Assembly (NCBI GenBank): GCA_023078555.1
Contig: CM041201.1
Location: forward strand, 7,571,172 to 7,635,171
Reading direction: 5' to 3'
Origin: Ulva prolifera
Lineage: Eukaryota; Chlorophyta; Ulvophyceae; Ulvales; Ulvaceae
Length of the DNA stretch: 64,000 bases
The notes beneath the pieces are model-generated. The model had not been told where the DNA came from, made no database searches, and was given only the letters and a program-made list of their open reading frames with translations. The translations under genes were made by a program, and so were the position numbers. Shown in pieces: positions 1-11,373 of the stretch (positions are counted from its first letter, which is position 1; each line of letters begins with the position of its first letter).

Positions 1-580
1 AACAAGCTTGAAACTGGCTTGCGCAGTTCAGTACAGTTCAGTTCAGCCGGACAGAGATGCAGTGTATTCCCCAACGCCGAAGCCGCAGTGAGAGGAAGAC
101 ATCAGGCACACAGCCCAAATGGAGCTTGCAAACACAGTTGTCCGCAACTGCATTGCATGTGCTGCATGGGTCAGACTCACAGGCTGAAACAGCTGCCCCT
201 GAAGCCTCAACCTGGCACTGCATACAGTCTAGCACTGCACTCACGACTGAGGCAACTTGTTATGAATTGCAAGGGCTTTGCCATTATGCAAAACGGGGAC
301 TTTTTGCCATCATATATCATATGTATGCAGAATAACAAATATATGACAGGATGATCATTGGCACGGGCCCACCGGTGTGCACACGGTGGCCACTGGTGTC
401 GTGATCTACACAGTGAGTGCTCACTCGGGCAAGTCATCAGTAGTTCGCAGCCCAGGCCTAAGCTCCTGGATGATCATCGATAACCAGTGCCCACTGCAAG
501 AAATGTTGATGTTTGCGTGGGTGTGAGGTGCCCCTGTGTGTGGCCCGCAGTGCTACCTGACGCTGGCTTTGTCCTCTGTT

Positions 581-703
581 GCTTTGACACACTTCAAGAA
601 AGCAGTGCAGCACAATCTGCTGCTTTGACACGCTTCAAGAAAGCAGTGCAGCACAATCTGTTGCTTTGACACACTTCAAGAAAGCAGTGCAGCACAAGCT
701 GCC
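581..703. repeat. 41-bp tandem repeat, three units
   Basis: The unit beginning GCTTTGACACACTTCAAGAA recurs at 581, 622 and 663, which gives a 41-bp period. Only a few substitutions separate the units. It looks like a simple minisatellite in noncoding DNA. Confidence 0.85.
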
Positions 704-1059
704 CGCATGAGCGCACAGCCAGCCCGGGCATGGTTGCTGGGATGATGTCTAATGTCTACAGTATACATGCGCCCTGTGGCCGGAAGCCTGTCCTGTGGGG
801 ATCCGCATCTGTGGATTGGCGTGGCTCTGATTGATGTGGGAAAACAACTGGCGTGGCTCTGATTGATGTGGGACAACAACAGTTGTGTGCATTGCGGCAG
901 TCCAGTGACATGCCTGCTATACCACTCGATTGCTACATTTGTGATGCCGTGGCATGGCATGCAGCGTGAGGGCCCAGGTCTGGGCTGGTCGCCAAGGCTG
1001 TACCAGGAGCATGTGCTGCCATGCCACATTGCGCTGCCAGAGTAACTCACCAAGTGTAT

Positions 1060-1300
1060 CAACTAGACACAGACAGCCAGCTTATACGAGGAGTATATGC
1101 TGCTGCGCCACATTGCGCTGCCATAGTCACTTGTTGATTCCGTATGCCACAGACAGTTAGCTTGTAGCAGCATACACTACGCCACATTGCGCTGCCATAG
1201 TCACTTGTTGATTCCGTATGCCACAGACAGTTAGCTTGTAGCAGCATACACTACGCCACATTGCGCTGCCATAGTCACTTATTGATTCCGTATGCTGCCA
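1060..1300. repeat. 74-bp tandem repeat array
   Basis: A unit containing CCACATTGCGCTGCCATAGT repeats with a 74-bp period, as shown by CCACAGACAG at 1147 and again at 1221. A diverged unit precedes these, and shorter degenerate copies (CAATAGTCACTCACG) continue to about 1460. No open frame passes through it convincingly. Confidence 0.8.
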
Positions 1301-3423
1301 GAGTAGCTGATTGACTGTACCGCCTTGACAAAAACAGTCAGCTTGTATGGCGAGTATATAATGCCATGCCGCACTGTGCTGCAATAGTCACTCACGTTTC
1401 TGTACTGCAATAGTCACTCACGTTTCTGTATGCCGCGTTGGGCTGCAATAGTAACTCCTTATTCTGGACGAGATTCGACACAGACAGTCAGCTTACCGTG
1501 TCCTGTGTCATTGCAGCCATGCTGTGTCGCGGTGTTTCTGGGGATTGCTGCCGCTTGGACAGACAACCTTTTCTGTTTCTATTTCCAGACAGGTCAAGGT
1601 TGGTACAGATGCGATTTCCTCCTTCGGGAGGACATTGGGTCAAAGCCCCATGCGCTTTGGGAGATAGAAACAAGCGTAGCCATCTCAAATAGTACAGGAG
1701 GAGGCCATGTGAGTTCCATATGGTGTCTGAAGGGGATTTCCAGGTGGCCCTGTGAGTTCCACACGGTGTCTGAAAGAGTGTTTTGCAGGCTCTTCGGCAT
1801 GCAGTTCTAGTCATCCAGAGATGTCAATGTCTGGACGAAGAAGATACGGCTAGTAAATCGGGGTTTACCTGAATTTACTGTGGCATGACCCTACTCACCT
1901 CCATATCGATCGGGAGGAATGGCACATAGCCGCCAACTGAACAGAATGTTGTGTTTACAAAACTCACACTGTCGCATGTATGCACGTTCCACAGCCAGTC
2001 ACTTCAGGGGCAGAGGCATGGGTTTGCCTGCTAGCAGTCAGAGGACGCAACTGCACTGCACTTAACTGACGTGCAATTTTGCTGCACTGTTATTCCACAA
2101 GAGCATGTGTAGTGATGTACTTCTCACCCGGACACATGTTGTGCCACGAACAACTCGCGGCATGTGGGACAGAGTGGGACAGACACGAAGCCATATCCAT
2201 GGGCACACCATATCCATGGGCACGGCGAGACTGGGTCAGTAGTTGTCTAGACTGGGTCAGTAGCTTTCCGCAGTGACATATCTCATTGGAATTCGTCACA
2301 CAATCGCCGCCAGTGAGATCTGTACCTACCAGGTACGCTTCTGCGGCCCGGCCATGTGGACAATCGTTCCCGATCGTGGTTGAGAAGCTGGTGCTTCAGG
2401 CTGCTGCGGATTTGTCCGATGCCGGGGTCCCTGGCCACGTGTTTGCCTTGGCTCCAGACTGTGCTGAGAATTGGAATTCGCGGAGAATGTTGCCGCATGA
2501 TGCAGTTGCCGAGCTGCTGGAGTCTCAATTTCCCAGTGGGCCACAGAGGTCCCTGCTGGGTGTTCCGCTGCACAGAGTTATTGACTGCCGAGACCAACCA
2601 TCAGCAGTATCAAGTACCAAGTCCCCAAGCTCTTGCGATAGCATCGGTTGCAGGCAGTCACTAATGTCTCATCACTGCCCAAAACTGACCCAGGTACACC
2701 ATGTGCCAACGGCCTACCCGTGCGCCACACACCTTGACTGACTGACGCTGCACATGAGCAACACAATTCAGTGTAGTCGAAATGCTGCTTGTCTCTCCAT
2801 TCGAGCTGTTCCACGAGGCCTGTTGGTGGCAACGACGTGACCCTGCAGTCAACTCTGCACACATTGCACTGTGCTCAGCAGCGACCGAACGAAAACTGAC
2901 CATCACGAAAACACACTGCACAAGCAGCCTGACGCGTGAACTGATACTTAATAGTCTGCGCGTCTGACTAGCATTCTTCACCGCAACCGCGACAGCCTGT
3001 TTGCAACGCGCGGACAGCATGGCATCTTGTCAGCTGAATGATTTTTCGTGTCGCAACAGCCTACAAAGATGGCGCAGATTCTCAGTCTGCAATGTGCTGC
3101 GGCGTATGTGGTGCAGCGCTCAAGCACGGTGGTGTGTTATGCACGATGCATGATGGCGGCGTTTGAACGCCGCAACGTTCACGTGCCGCCCTGTGGCTGA
3201 AGCTCAAGCTGCGGCTACCCACGGCACTGTATTCTGTGGAACGGGCCTGCCTGTACGCCACCTCTCGCGAAGTGTACAGATGTGAATCCTGTTGCAATTG
3301 TCTGACCGCGTTGTTGCTTGAGAGCTCTCCACAGATAGATCGTTGCTGCCTGCGTGTCCGTTGCGCACGTTCGTATCACCCTGTCCCACGTAGCAGCGGG
3401 AAACATGTTTGCGGTGCGACTTC

Positions 3424-4405
3424 ATGCCCAGCTACAGCCTTGTCGTCTCCAGTACAGTATCTCAGCCTCACATGCTCTCCGGAATGCAGGTCGCTCCCAA
3501 CACGCGCGTGGCAGCTCAGCGAACCAGCACAATCGCGTTCAACAAGAAGGGCAACAAGAAAACTCAGGTGTGCACAATGATCTCATGATGTGTTGATGCT
3601 GACGATGCCTTGGTATGACCGTTTAGGCTCAGAGCAGTGTTGTACTGGCCAGCATGGATCATCTCTCCCCACGCCATGAGCCCTCCTGGGTGCACGAAGA
3701 CATACCATGTGAGCTACTGGTACTGCTGCAGGTTGTTCTGACGTCAACTGTGCCAAAGCTAGGCCAGCAAGGGGAGCTCATATCCGTCCAAAATGGTTTC
3801 GTGACAAACTACCTGGTTCCTCAGGGCCTTGCTAAAGTGGCCACGAAGGAGATCCTAGCGTACGCCTCCGCCCACTGGCTGCCTCTTTTTTCCAGCGTGT
3901 AGTTGCTTCTATTTTTCGGGGCTCTGACCAGTGCAATCACCGCATGCAGAGATGTTCAAGCCAAAATCGAGGAGGAAGCCAGGCAAAAAGCGGAGGTCAA
4001 GAACAAGGCCAAGGCCATGGCCACAGCGCTGCAGACCATTGGCGTCATCAAAATCGCAAAGAAGGTGCGGCTATTTGCAAAACGTGCTGCTGCGGCTAGT
4101 TACAGTTTACGCCGCAGCATGTGCTGCAACCGATCTGTGGACAGTCGGTGGACTGCGTGCCACCGTTCCTGCATCCTTACTCAAACTCCTGAGCTTTGCA
4201 GGTGGGCGCAAACGACCAGATCTTCGGATCCGTGCAAGCTAGTGAAATCACGTCCTTCATCGAGAAGCAGACCGGGCAGAAGCTTGATGCAAGCAAGCTG
4301 GAGCTGCCCGAAATCAAGACTCTGGGGTCATACGATGCTTCCATCAAGTTGCATCCCGAGGTCGTTGGCACTTTCAAGGTGCAGGTGACCAAGGCAGCAG
4401 CGTAG
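3424..4405 (+). CDS. rpl9: Organellar large-subunit ribosomal protein bL9
   Basis: The protein binds 23S-type rRNA in the large subunit of an organellar ribosome. Four exons fit: 3424-3567, 3732-3859, 3950-4064 and 4202-4405, all with GT-AG introns and matching phases, giving 196 residues. The first 40 or so residues, rich in Ser, Thr and basic residues with few acidic ones, look like a transit peptide. Exon 2 carries the bL9 N-domain signature: PKLGQQGELISVQNG, then FVTNYLVPQGLAKVAT. Exon 3 is the long charged connecting helix, and exon 4 is the C-domain (IFGSVQASEI, LPEIKTLGSY, IKLHPEVV). The start is the first ATG after an in-frame stop at 3391; an extra 5' exon cannot be excluded. Plastid and mitochondrial targeting cannot be told apart here. 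Confidence 0.9.
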
Positions 4406-5742
4406 GTGCCTACTCATGCGAACAGCGAGACTGTGCAAAGGGATGGAGGTGCACAATGGGGAGCGTGGTGTGAACACATCAAGCTCTAAAGCAGTTGCAA
4501 CCGCGGGTCGCAGAGTCCAGGCGGCTTCACCCAGTCTGCCATATGGGACCCGTATATATGCCTATTCACACGGAACTCGACTGCTGCGGTAACGTTCTGG
4601 GGTAGCTGTGGTGGTCGAGGCAAATGCAAGCGGCCAGAGGTGACGAACTGTTACTGGTAGTCTCCGATTCATCATGCGATGCGTCATGGCACTGCCTTGC
4701 TTCTCTGTTTTTGTTACCTTGGGGAGGGATGAGCTCATGGCCCAGTACTGCAGTAACGTGGCGATTTGCTATCGCTATGGTCTTGGAGCATCACTTTTGC
4801 TCTGCCACCTTCACTCGCACAATGTCACCACGTCTGCTTCCCCGGTGTCCTGCCTCTCATGCTTCGTCCTTGTCACCCATTTTCAGCTGCCTGGTCGTGT
4901 GTGCCACAAGCCAGAACTGCAGCTGATGTACATGTCCAGCAGACCTCCCCTGATGCGCATATACGTGAATACAAGCTATTGGTATGACACTGAACTGTGC
5001 GAAGTTGGTTGTTGATATGGCTAGCGATCTCGGCAGACTGACAGCAATTTCATACCATCTCCTGGGCTCACAGCACACACTCATGGGGCCGCACGTACTG
5101 TGTTCATCAGACGTAGCACTTTGAAACCTGCTACGTTCTGGAGCAACGCCAGGGTGGATAGACAGATCACGAGACGTACACAGGTTCTTACACACCGTCA
5201 CAGTGAGTACTTCCACATCAGCCACCAAGCCCCCCCCCCCCCCCCGCCCTCAGCCTGCCGCCCGTACCACGCCTGCCCCTCATGAACAAACAAGGACGCT
5301 ACCCCGATCATACCTGAGGCATGGCATCACATGTGTGCCTTCACCCCCGGCCTGCACACACCTGGCAACACCTTGGCCTCAATGGACGTGCTGCAGGTGG
5401 CGTCCTTGCCACCGGCAAGCGAGAATCACCGCCCGCGCTAAAGAGCAGCGGATGCACGCGGCAGCCACATCTGCCCTTGAGGTGCCAGAAGGGCACCCCT
5501 GGCCACGGACGCGGGGGCGTCGTGAAGCATGCGTGCATCACCACCACCACCACTACCACCGCAAACAGCTTCCTGCATGGTGCCCACTCCACAGCACCGC
5601 TCTGACGTTGCCGCATCGTGTTCGCAGAATCCACCGGACACCGTGCCCAAGCTGCCAGCCAGCCGAGACTCAAGCAGAGCAGCGACAGCACTGCCCACGC
5701 AGGCCCCCCAGTCGCCCCCCTCGCCGGCTGCGGTGGCGCGTC
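4406..5742. other. Intergenic region between bL9 and TCF25
   Basis: This lies between the convergent 3' ends of bL9 (+) and TCF25 (-). It contains a run of 16 C at 5230-5245 and a CAC/CCA microsatellite near 5537-5562, which creates a spurious poly-His reading frame. I see no supported exon. Confidence 0.5.
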
Positions 5743-8700
5743 TCATGCAGGCTCCACGCCGCCGTGCTGCATCATGAGGAACTCCCGCACGAGCTGCAGG
5801 ACGCGGGCGCGCTCGGCGGGCGGCACGGCGCGCGTGACGTCCAGGCCGGCGTTCGCGAGGAACTCTGTCAGCCCCGGCACCTGCTGGAGGACCTCCGCCT
5901 CGGCGGCAGCCCCGCCGGCGGCACCGGCCCCGCCGGCGACGCTCACCCACGGCATCAGCGTGCGCAGCATCGCCATCACCGGGTTAGCGGACTGGAGCTC
6001 CTCGTCGCTGAGCTGCCTCTGCACGCGTCCTCTGATTCATTGCGATGAGATCGATCTTTCCGTAGCGGAGAACCACAAACCTTGACGTGCCATCAGCTCG
6101 CGGTACAGCTTGGATGAGCAGATGCGGATGATGTTCCAGCTGTGCACTGGGGTAGCATGCATGCGCCATGCATGCTTGATACCGTGCTAGAAGATTGCAG
6201 GGGTACTGGCCGTCCGTGCAGGTACCAGTAGCAGTGAATGATAACCACCAGTCACGTGCGGTCATCAGGGTTCGGCTACGGCGACTCAACACTGCAAGCT
6301 CGCTACGCCGGGCGCATTGTGAATCCTGTGCACAGCACAGCATGCACAGCATGCGCAGCACACGGAGAAGCGCACCGTCCCGCTCTGCTGAATCAGGTTC
6401 CGCGCGATCTCCTCCGCCATCTCCTCGAGTTCAGGAGGCACCCCCCCTCCCCCGAGGCCCCCCGCCGCCTGCTCCTGCGGCACCGCGGCCACAGTGTCTG
6501 TGTAGTCCGCCACGGCACAGTGGGAGAACTCGTTCTGGCTGGACTCCGGGTACATCAGGTCGATGAGGGTGTTGGCATCCGCGACGGCGATCTGCGACGC
6601 ATGCACGCGCGGCGCGGCGGCCGCCGCGGCCCCCGCCGCCGCGGCGTCGGCCGCGTCCGCGGCCGCCTCCGCGCAGCGCAGCAGCCACGCGAGCACGTCC
6701 GGCGCCTTCCACAGCTCGTCGTGCCGCGCTGCAAACACGGCGCACAGGTGCTGCAGCGTCGCCGAGGCGGCGCCGCGGGGCTCTGCAAACAGCCGCCGCC
6801 GCATGACGGACTGCCAGTTCGCGCTCTTCGCCGCGTCCTGCGCGCACCACAGCCCATCACCCTCAAGCGCGCCGCGCCCACACGCCCCTTTCTCCCCCCC
6901 CGTCATATGAACCGATGCAGGCGTATGTTCACCCAGCCGCAGAATTTTCACACAGCCGCAGGGCGCCGGCTCCGCTGTGTCCCGCACCTCGCACCGTGGA
7001 CATACACACAGCTCCCCTACTCGGAGAGTGTCTGTCCCACCAGGCATCAGCCGTTGCGTGGCACATGAGCGCACCAAATTCATAGCGACCTTGTTGGGAG
7101 GCCTCAATATGCATGACATCTCATGACTCACACAACCTGACCCCACAACCTCACGGAAAAGAAGGAAGCTCAGGCGTGGTGAGACAGAGCCGCCTACCCT
7201 GCAAGCAATGGACATCACGACCCGAGGCACACGCAGCACGTGAAGCACATGTGGAGACTCACCTTCTCCTGCATCGCCTTCACGAGGTGCTGCACTGCGA
7301 GCGGAAAGGTGATGATCGCGTTGACCAACCGCACGTCCAGCTCCGGCCGCGCGCCGGCCTCGTGCACGCCCGTCGCCGTCGCCGCCTCCGCAGACGCGGC
7401 CTTGCCAGCATAATATGCGGCCAGCGCCGTGGAGAAGGGGTAGCTCGGCACGAGCCGCAGCGACGTCGGGCCGTCCCACGCCTCGACGAGACCCTCGATC
7501 ATGTCGTACCTGCATGAATGTGGCATTGCTGCAGTGTTCGCGCAGATACCTCAGATGCATGCAGCAATCAAGCCCAGTGGAGTCGGCGTGCTCGTGCTCA
7601 CTCTTGGCGTGGCACGCATGCCGCTCATGCACACACGCAGGACATGCACGGCCGCACACTCCAGGTGCCGGGGCCGCACTCGCGTGCACGCAGCGCCAGA
7701 TAGTCCATCAGCAGCAGCAACCCCGCCGGGTCCGCGTCATCGAGGCGCAGCGTCAGCTTCGCCCACTCGAGGGCCGTCCGGTGCATGCCCTGCCGGCACA
7801 GCGCGCGCACGCGCCGCGCCAGCGCCGCGTACATGAGGCTGTTCGCACCCTCCTCCGCCGGCAGCCGCGCGGTGCCGCGCAGCATGCATGCCTTGAACGC
7901 CGGGTCCCACGCACCCTCCAGCGCGTAGAGTGCGCGGTTGAGCATCGCGGCCGAGTAGTCCCCCTGCGGCCACGTACGCCTGAGCATCGCACACCGCTAC
8001 CTCACGCCACTCTGCGGTTTGACTGTGATTACCCTCAGACAGTGTGATGCAGCGGCGACTGCTGAGACGTGGATGGGTTGCTTGACGCTGGCGTGCGGCT
8101 CATGCATGTCCACGAAGCTGCCGAAAGCAGAGAGAGGTGGCCTTGTTCCGGAGAGCCCTATGCACCGTCGTGGTGCGGCGATGGTGGAGCAGCGCAGCAG
8201 TGGCCAGAGGGGCGAACCTGGCCGGAGGTCTGGTAGATGTCTGACATGGTGATCATGGAGTGGACGTGGAAGGGGTGCGCCGCGAGCACCGCCGCGATGT
8301 TGTTCGGGTCCATCGACGCCTGCACGCCACGCAGCTGTCAATTGATTTCCTAGCTAGGTAGTCAGAGCAGAACAGCCTCGCTTGTCCTTGGGATTCACTG
8401 ATTCACATGTGCAAGGTATGGTGTGGATACAGGCAATGCTGTGCAAGAAAGTATCGAGATCGAGGGAGGAGCTGCCTATCGGGATATTAATTGTTTAAAT
8501 ATGCACCTGAACACTCCCCAGGGCTCAGGCAGGTGCAAGAAGCGAGCGGGTGCTGCTCCTGTGTCGTGCAAAAGTGGTCACAAGCAGCTGCCGAGTTCTG
8601 CTATGCCAAACATGCCTGCCGGCGGTCCAGTGCATGGAGACCGTCCGCCACTAATCTAGGTGCGAGCCAGAAACAGCAAACGCACGTGCTGATGCACGCT

Positions 8701-9863
8701 GAGGTGCTTCAGAACAAAACAGGTGAGTGAGCTGCTGCTGCCCCGACCGTCATGCCAATGCATGCCAATTTGCGGCCGGCTCTGCATGCAGCGTGCAGGC
8801 ATGCTCTGCGCCGGACTCAAGCGCACAGGCAGCTGCTTGGAGTGCATGGTGTGCTCGCTGCTGTCCTACAGCAGTGCTCAGATGGCACTGCGTGCTGCTA
8901 CGGCAGTTTGTTCTGTGGCATTGGGGAACGGGGTGGGGTCACCTGTGCCTGCTCGAAATGCAGCGTGGCCGTGCGATACCGGCTGGATGGCTCGATGCGA
9001 AAGGCTGAGACGGCGTCGGTGCCGGAGGAGATGCAGCTCATGGTCAAGGAGCCGTCATATGGGGGGAGGTCTGCCTGCTGACTCAGCAGGCGGGCGCGGG
9101 TGTGCTGTGGCTGGCCTCGACGGTTTGGCCCGGGAGGGGCCCTCCGCTGGCGGCCTTCCAGCGCCAGCACGGACGACCCGAATATTGCACGGAGCTCTGC
9201 AGATGCAACGAGCACCATTTTGACTGCGTAGACGATTGCCTGGAGGGGGATGTGTGCTGGCAAGCACCCATACCCAGCTGGATAATAGCAGTATTGATGG
9301 AGACAGGTTGTCGTGTCTATGGGAACAATCCACACCTTGATCAGGGCTGAGGAGTTTTTTGTCGATCTCAAAGCTGAAGGTCTGGCCCTGGTGGAGAGCT
9401 TGTGGAGCAGCTGTGGGGGCAGGGCCTGCATCCAGCCCCAGATCCTTCAGCGCTGCATCGATGTCGTGAGCTGCATCCACGGACTCCTGAGCCTTCTTAC
9501 TCTGCTTGCTTTTCTTTAGACCCTTGCTCTTGGATCGGCTGCGAGAAGCAGGTGGCTCAGGCTTGACTGGCTCCTCGTGTTGTGTCACCTCATCGTCCTC
9601 AGACACAGGCTCGTCTTCCTGCAGCGGTGATTATATTACACACTTCATTCTGTAGAGGCTGTTGTGCCCTTTGCGCACCCAATCCACCAAGCTAGAGTAA
9701 GCTGCGCTAGCGAGGGCAGTACCTCATCTCCGAGCAGCAGAAAGGGGTTGAAGGCTGGAGCGGCGCCAACTTCATCGCCTGATTCAGACTCCTCTGAAGT
9801 TGCTTCATCTTGCCCAGGCAGCAACTCTTTACCTTGCAGCTTCTGCAGCTGCCGCGTGCCCAT
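5743..9863 (-). CDS. TCF25: TCF25/RQC1 homologue (ribosome quality control)
   Basis: In yeast and animals this family (Rqc1/TCF25) works with the Ltn1 ubiquitin ligase on stalled 60S ribosomes. Eight exons on the minus strand fit: 9863-9723, 9618-9336, 9196-8943, 8319-8218, 7963-7680, 7509-7263, 6837-6376 and 6018-5743. All introns are GT-AG, phases agree, and the product is 682 residues, close to human TCF25. Family landmarks in order are the start MGTRQLQKLQGKEL, an acidic then Lys/Ser-rich basic N-region, DQELRAIFGSSV (made across the exon 2/3 junction), DPNNIAAVLAAHPFHVHSM, LNRALYALEGAWDPAF, the segment HRTALEWAKLTLRLDDADP, and LALRAREYDMIEGLVEAW across exons 5/6. The C-terminus is unusually rich in Ala and Gly. 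Confidence 0.9.
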
Positions 9864-11373
9864 ATTTTGCCAGATGCCGTGAAGGAGACGCAGGCTTCTT
9901 CGATCAGCTGCAACGTCCCACGCCCACCGCCTGTGGTTGCAGCTACACTTCATGCCTCCAACAGCGTCATTGTGGCTGCGTTGTGCGCCTGGTACCAAGT
10001 TCACAGATTTGGTCGCAAGTGCTACGCAAATCGTGCCATGGCGAGCGCATGGTGATCGCAGTATGCATGCGCGCCTCTGGCGCGCCCGCTCACGGATCAC
10101 CGCGATGCGTCGAGACGCCAAAGTCGGGGGGAAAAAAACTACGGAATACCATCGCATGGCCAATCTCAACAGAGCGGTCAATCCGACTGCACACTTCCTG
10201 CAGAATTCTCACGTGATTCGCCAATATTCGCATTTTTTGCTTCCAGCTTTATGTTCTTGTTTGGCAAAGCTGCCATCGTGAGCAGGCGTAGACATCATCT
10301 CTCACTAGATTTGACGGTTGATGTGGTCCTGTGGGAGGCACGGGCGCCTGATCTTCGCAGTTCAACCAATAGTGGGCAGCGAATGCGTCCGCTAGCAAGC
10401 CGTCAACCGATGTCAGGAAACGCTACGCCCAGCCAATCGAATACATCAGAGTAGAGGCCGTGCGTTGCAGACTGGACTGCACGGCGTCCGTGATCATCGT
10501 GCATCAGCTGCAACTCCAGTCGTTCCGCCACAGCCTTGGCTGCTTCGCCGGACGGATCACAGCCGATGAGCAGTAACCTACTGGTTGGGTCATCACTTGG
10601 GCTCGAAAGCAGTTTTCCCGGAGATGTACTCATCGCTTGAGCAGAGCGAGAGTGCGATTTGTCGACGTTGAGGTGGAGCTCTCGTGTGCAGTTGCGATCA
10701 CGCAGCATGAGTGTCCCGATGCATCTCAATAATGCGTTTCTTTCGCGTCGGATGGAGGTGCGCCCTGAGAGCTGTTTGCTGCACACCAGCTACGGATGAA
10801 TGCTGCACTTTAAGGCAACCCACTGTTTCACGCGGCCGCCCCTTGCATAGTACATGTATTGCTGCGATAGCCGATGAAGTTTTGCTTTTCGGGAGGCATG
10901 CGTGCACTCTGGCACATGAGCACGTTCGCCCGGATATCTAGTCGATATACCGGTGTGCCACATCATAAGGCCCCGCGACGCATTTGAGCACCAATACTTT
11001 GTGGCTTAAATGTAGACGCGCGAACCTGAACAATTGCCTTGTGCCATCCAGGACGCAGCATGTGCGCTGGCGGAACTGCCAAGCGCGCTGTCGTGCCTCT
11101 GTTTTCATGACACACATATGCGCTTTACTTGCTGCTGTAGCAGCCCTTTGATGGGCATTCGCTACGGGCTGTTGCACATTCGCTGCTCCTGGCAAGAACT
11201 GGTCGCAACCGAGATATGGCGACAAGAAAGCATACGCTACTTATGTCCCGGTGCAACCCCTTCGCGTGTCGTGCATCCCAAAGTTCATCGTTAACTTCGG
11301 ATCTCTGTCGATCTCGCCAGTGCTGAAAGCTGTGGCAGCCCGTGCCAGCGCCTGGATATGAAGTGCATTCAGT
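9864..11373. other. Divergent spacer between TCF25 and the JmjC gene
   Basis: The two flanking genes point away from each other, so this 1.5 kb probably holds both promoters. It contains one weak minus-strand reading frame (10403-10633), listed separately. No other coding signal is evident. Confidence 0.45.
10403..10633 (-). CDS. Small hypothetical reading frame
   Basis: A 76-codon frame starts at an ATG and contains LLLIGCDPSGEAAKAV, which recalls the first acidic motif of RuvC-fold nucleases such as plastid MOC1 (hydrophobic-G-x-D-P-x-x-G). The other catalytic acids are not visible and no flanking exon could be joined. It could be one exon of a longer gene, or chance. I assign no function. 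Confidence 0.15.
   Translation of the reverse strand: MSTSPGKLLSSPSDDPTSRLLLIGCDPSGEAAKAVAERLELQLMHDDHGRRAVQSATHGLYSDVFDWLGVAFPDIG

Larger units (their letters stand above)
1..3423. other. Gene-poor left flank
   Basis: I find no exon here that I can support. Open frames on both strands are short, overlap each other and show no recognisable domain. The stretch holds two tandem repeat arrays, at 581-703 and about 1060-1300 with degenerate continuation to about 1460. The last few hundred bases should contain the promoter and 5' UTR of the bL9 gene. Confidence 0.5.

Noticed and set aside
5203-6048. 281-residue plus-strand frame with a poly-His stretch
   Set aside because: It overlaps the last TCF25 exon in antisense, and the His run comes from a CAC microsatellite.
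6286-7689. 467-residue uninterrupted minus-strand frame
   Set aside because: It runs through TCF25 introns and only part of it (6376-6837) matches the family. The spliced model gives continuous similarity.
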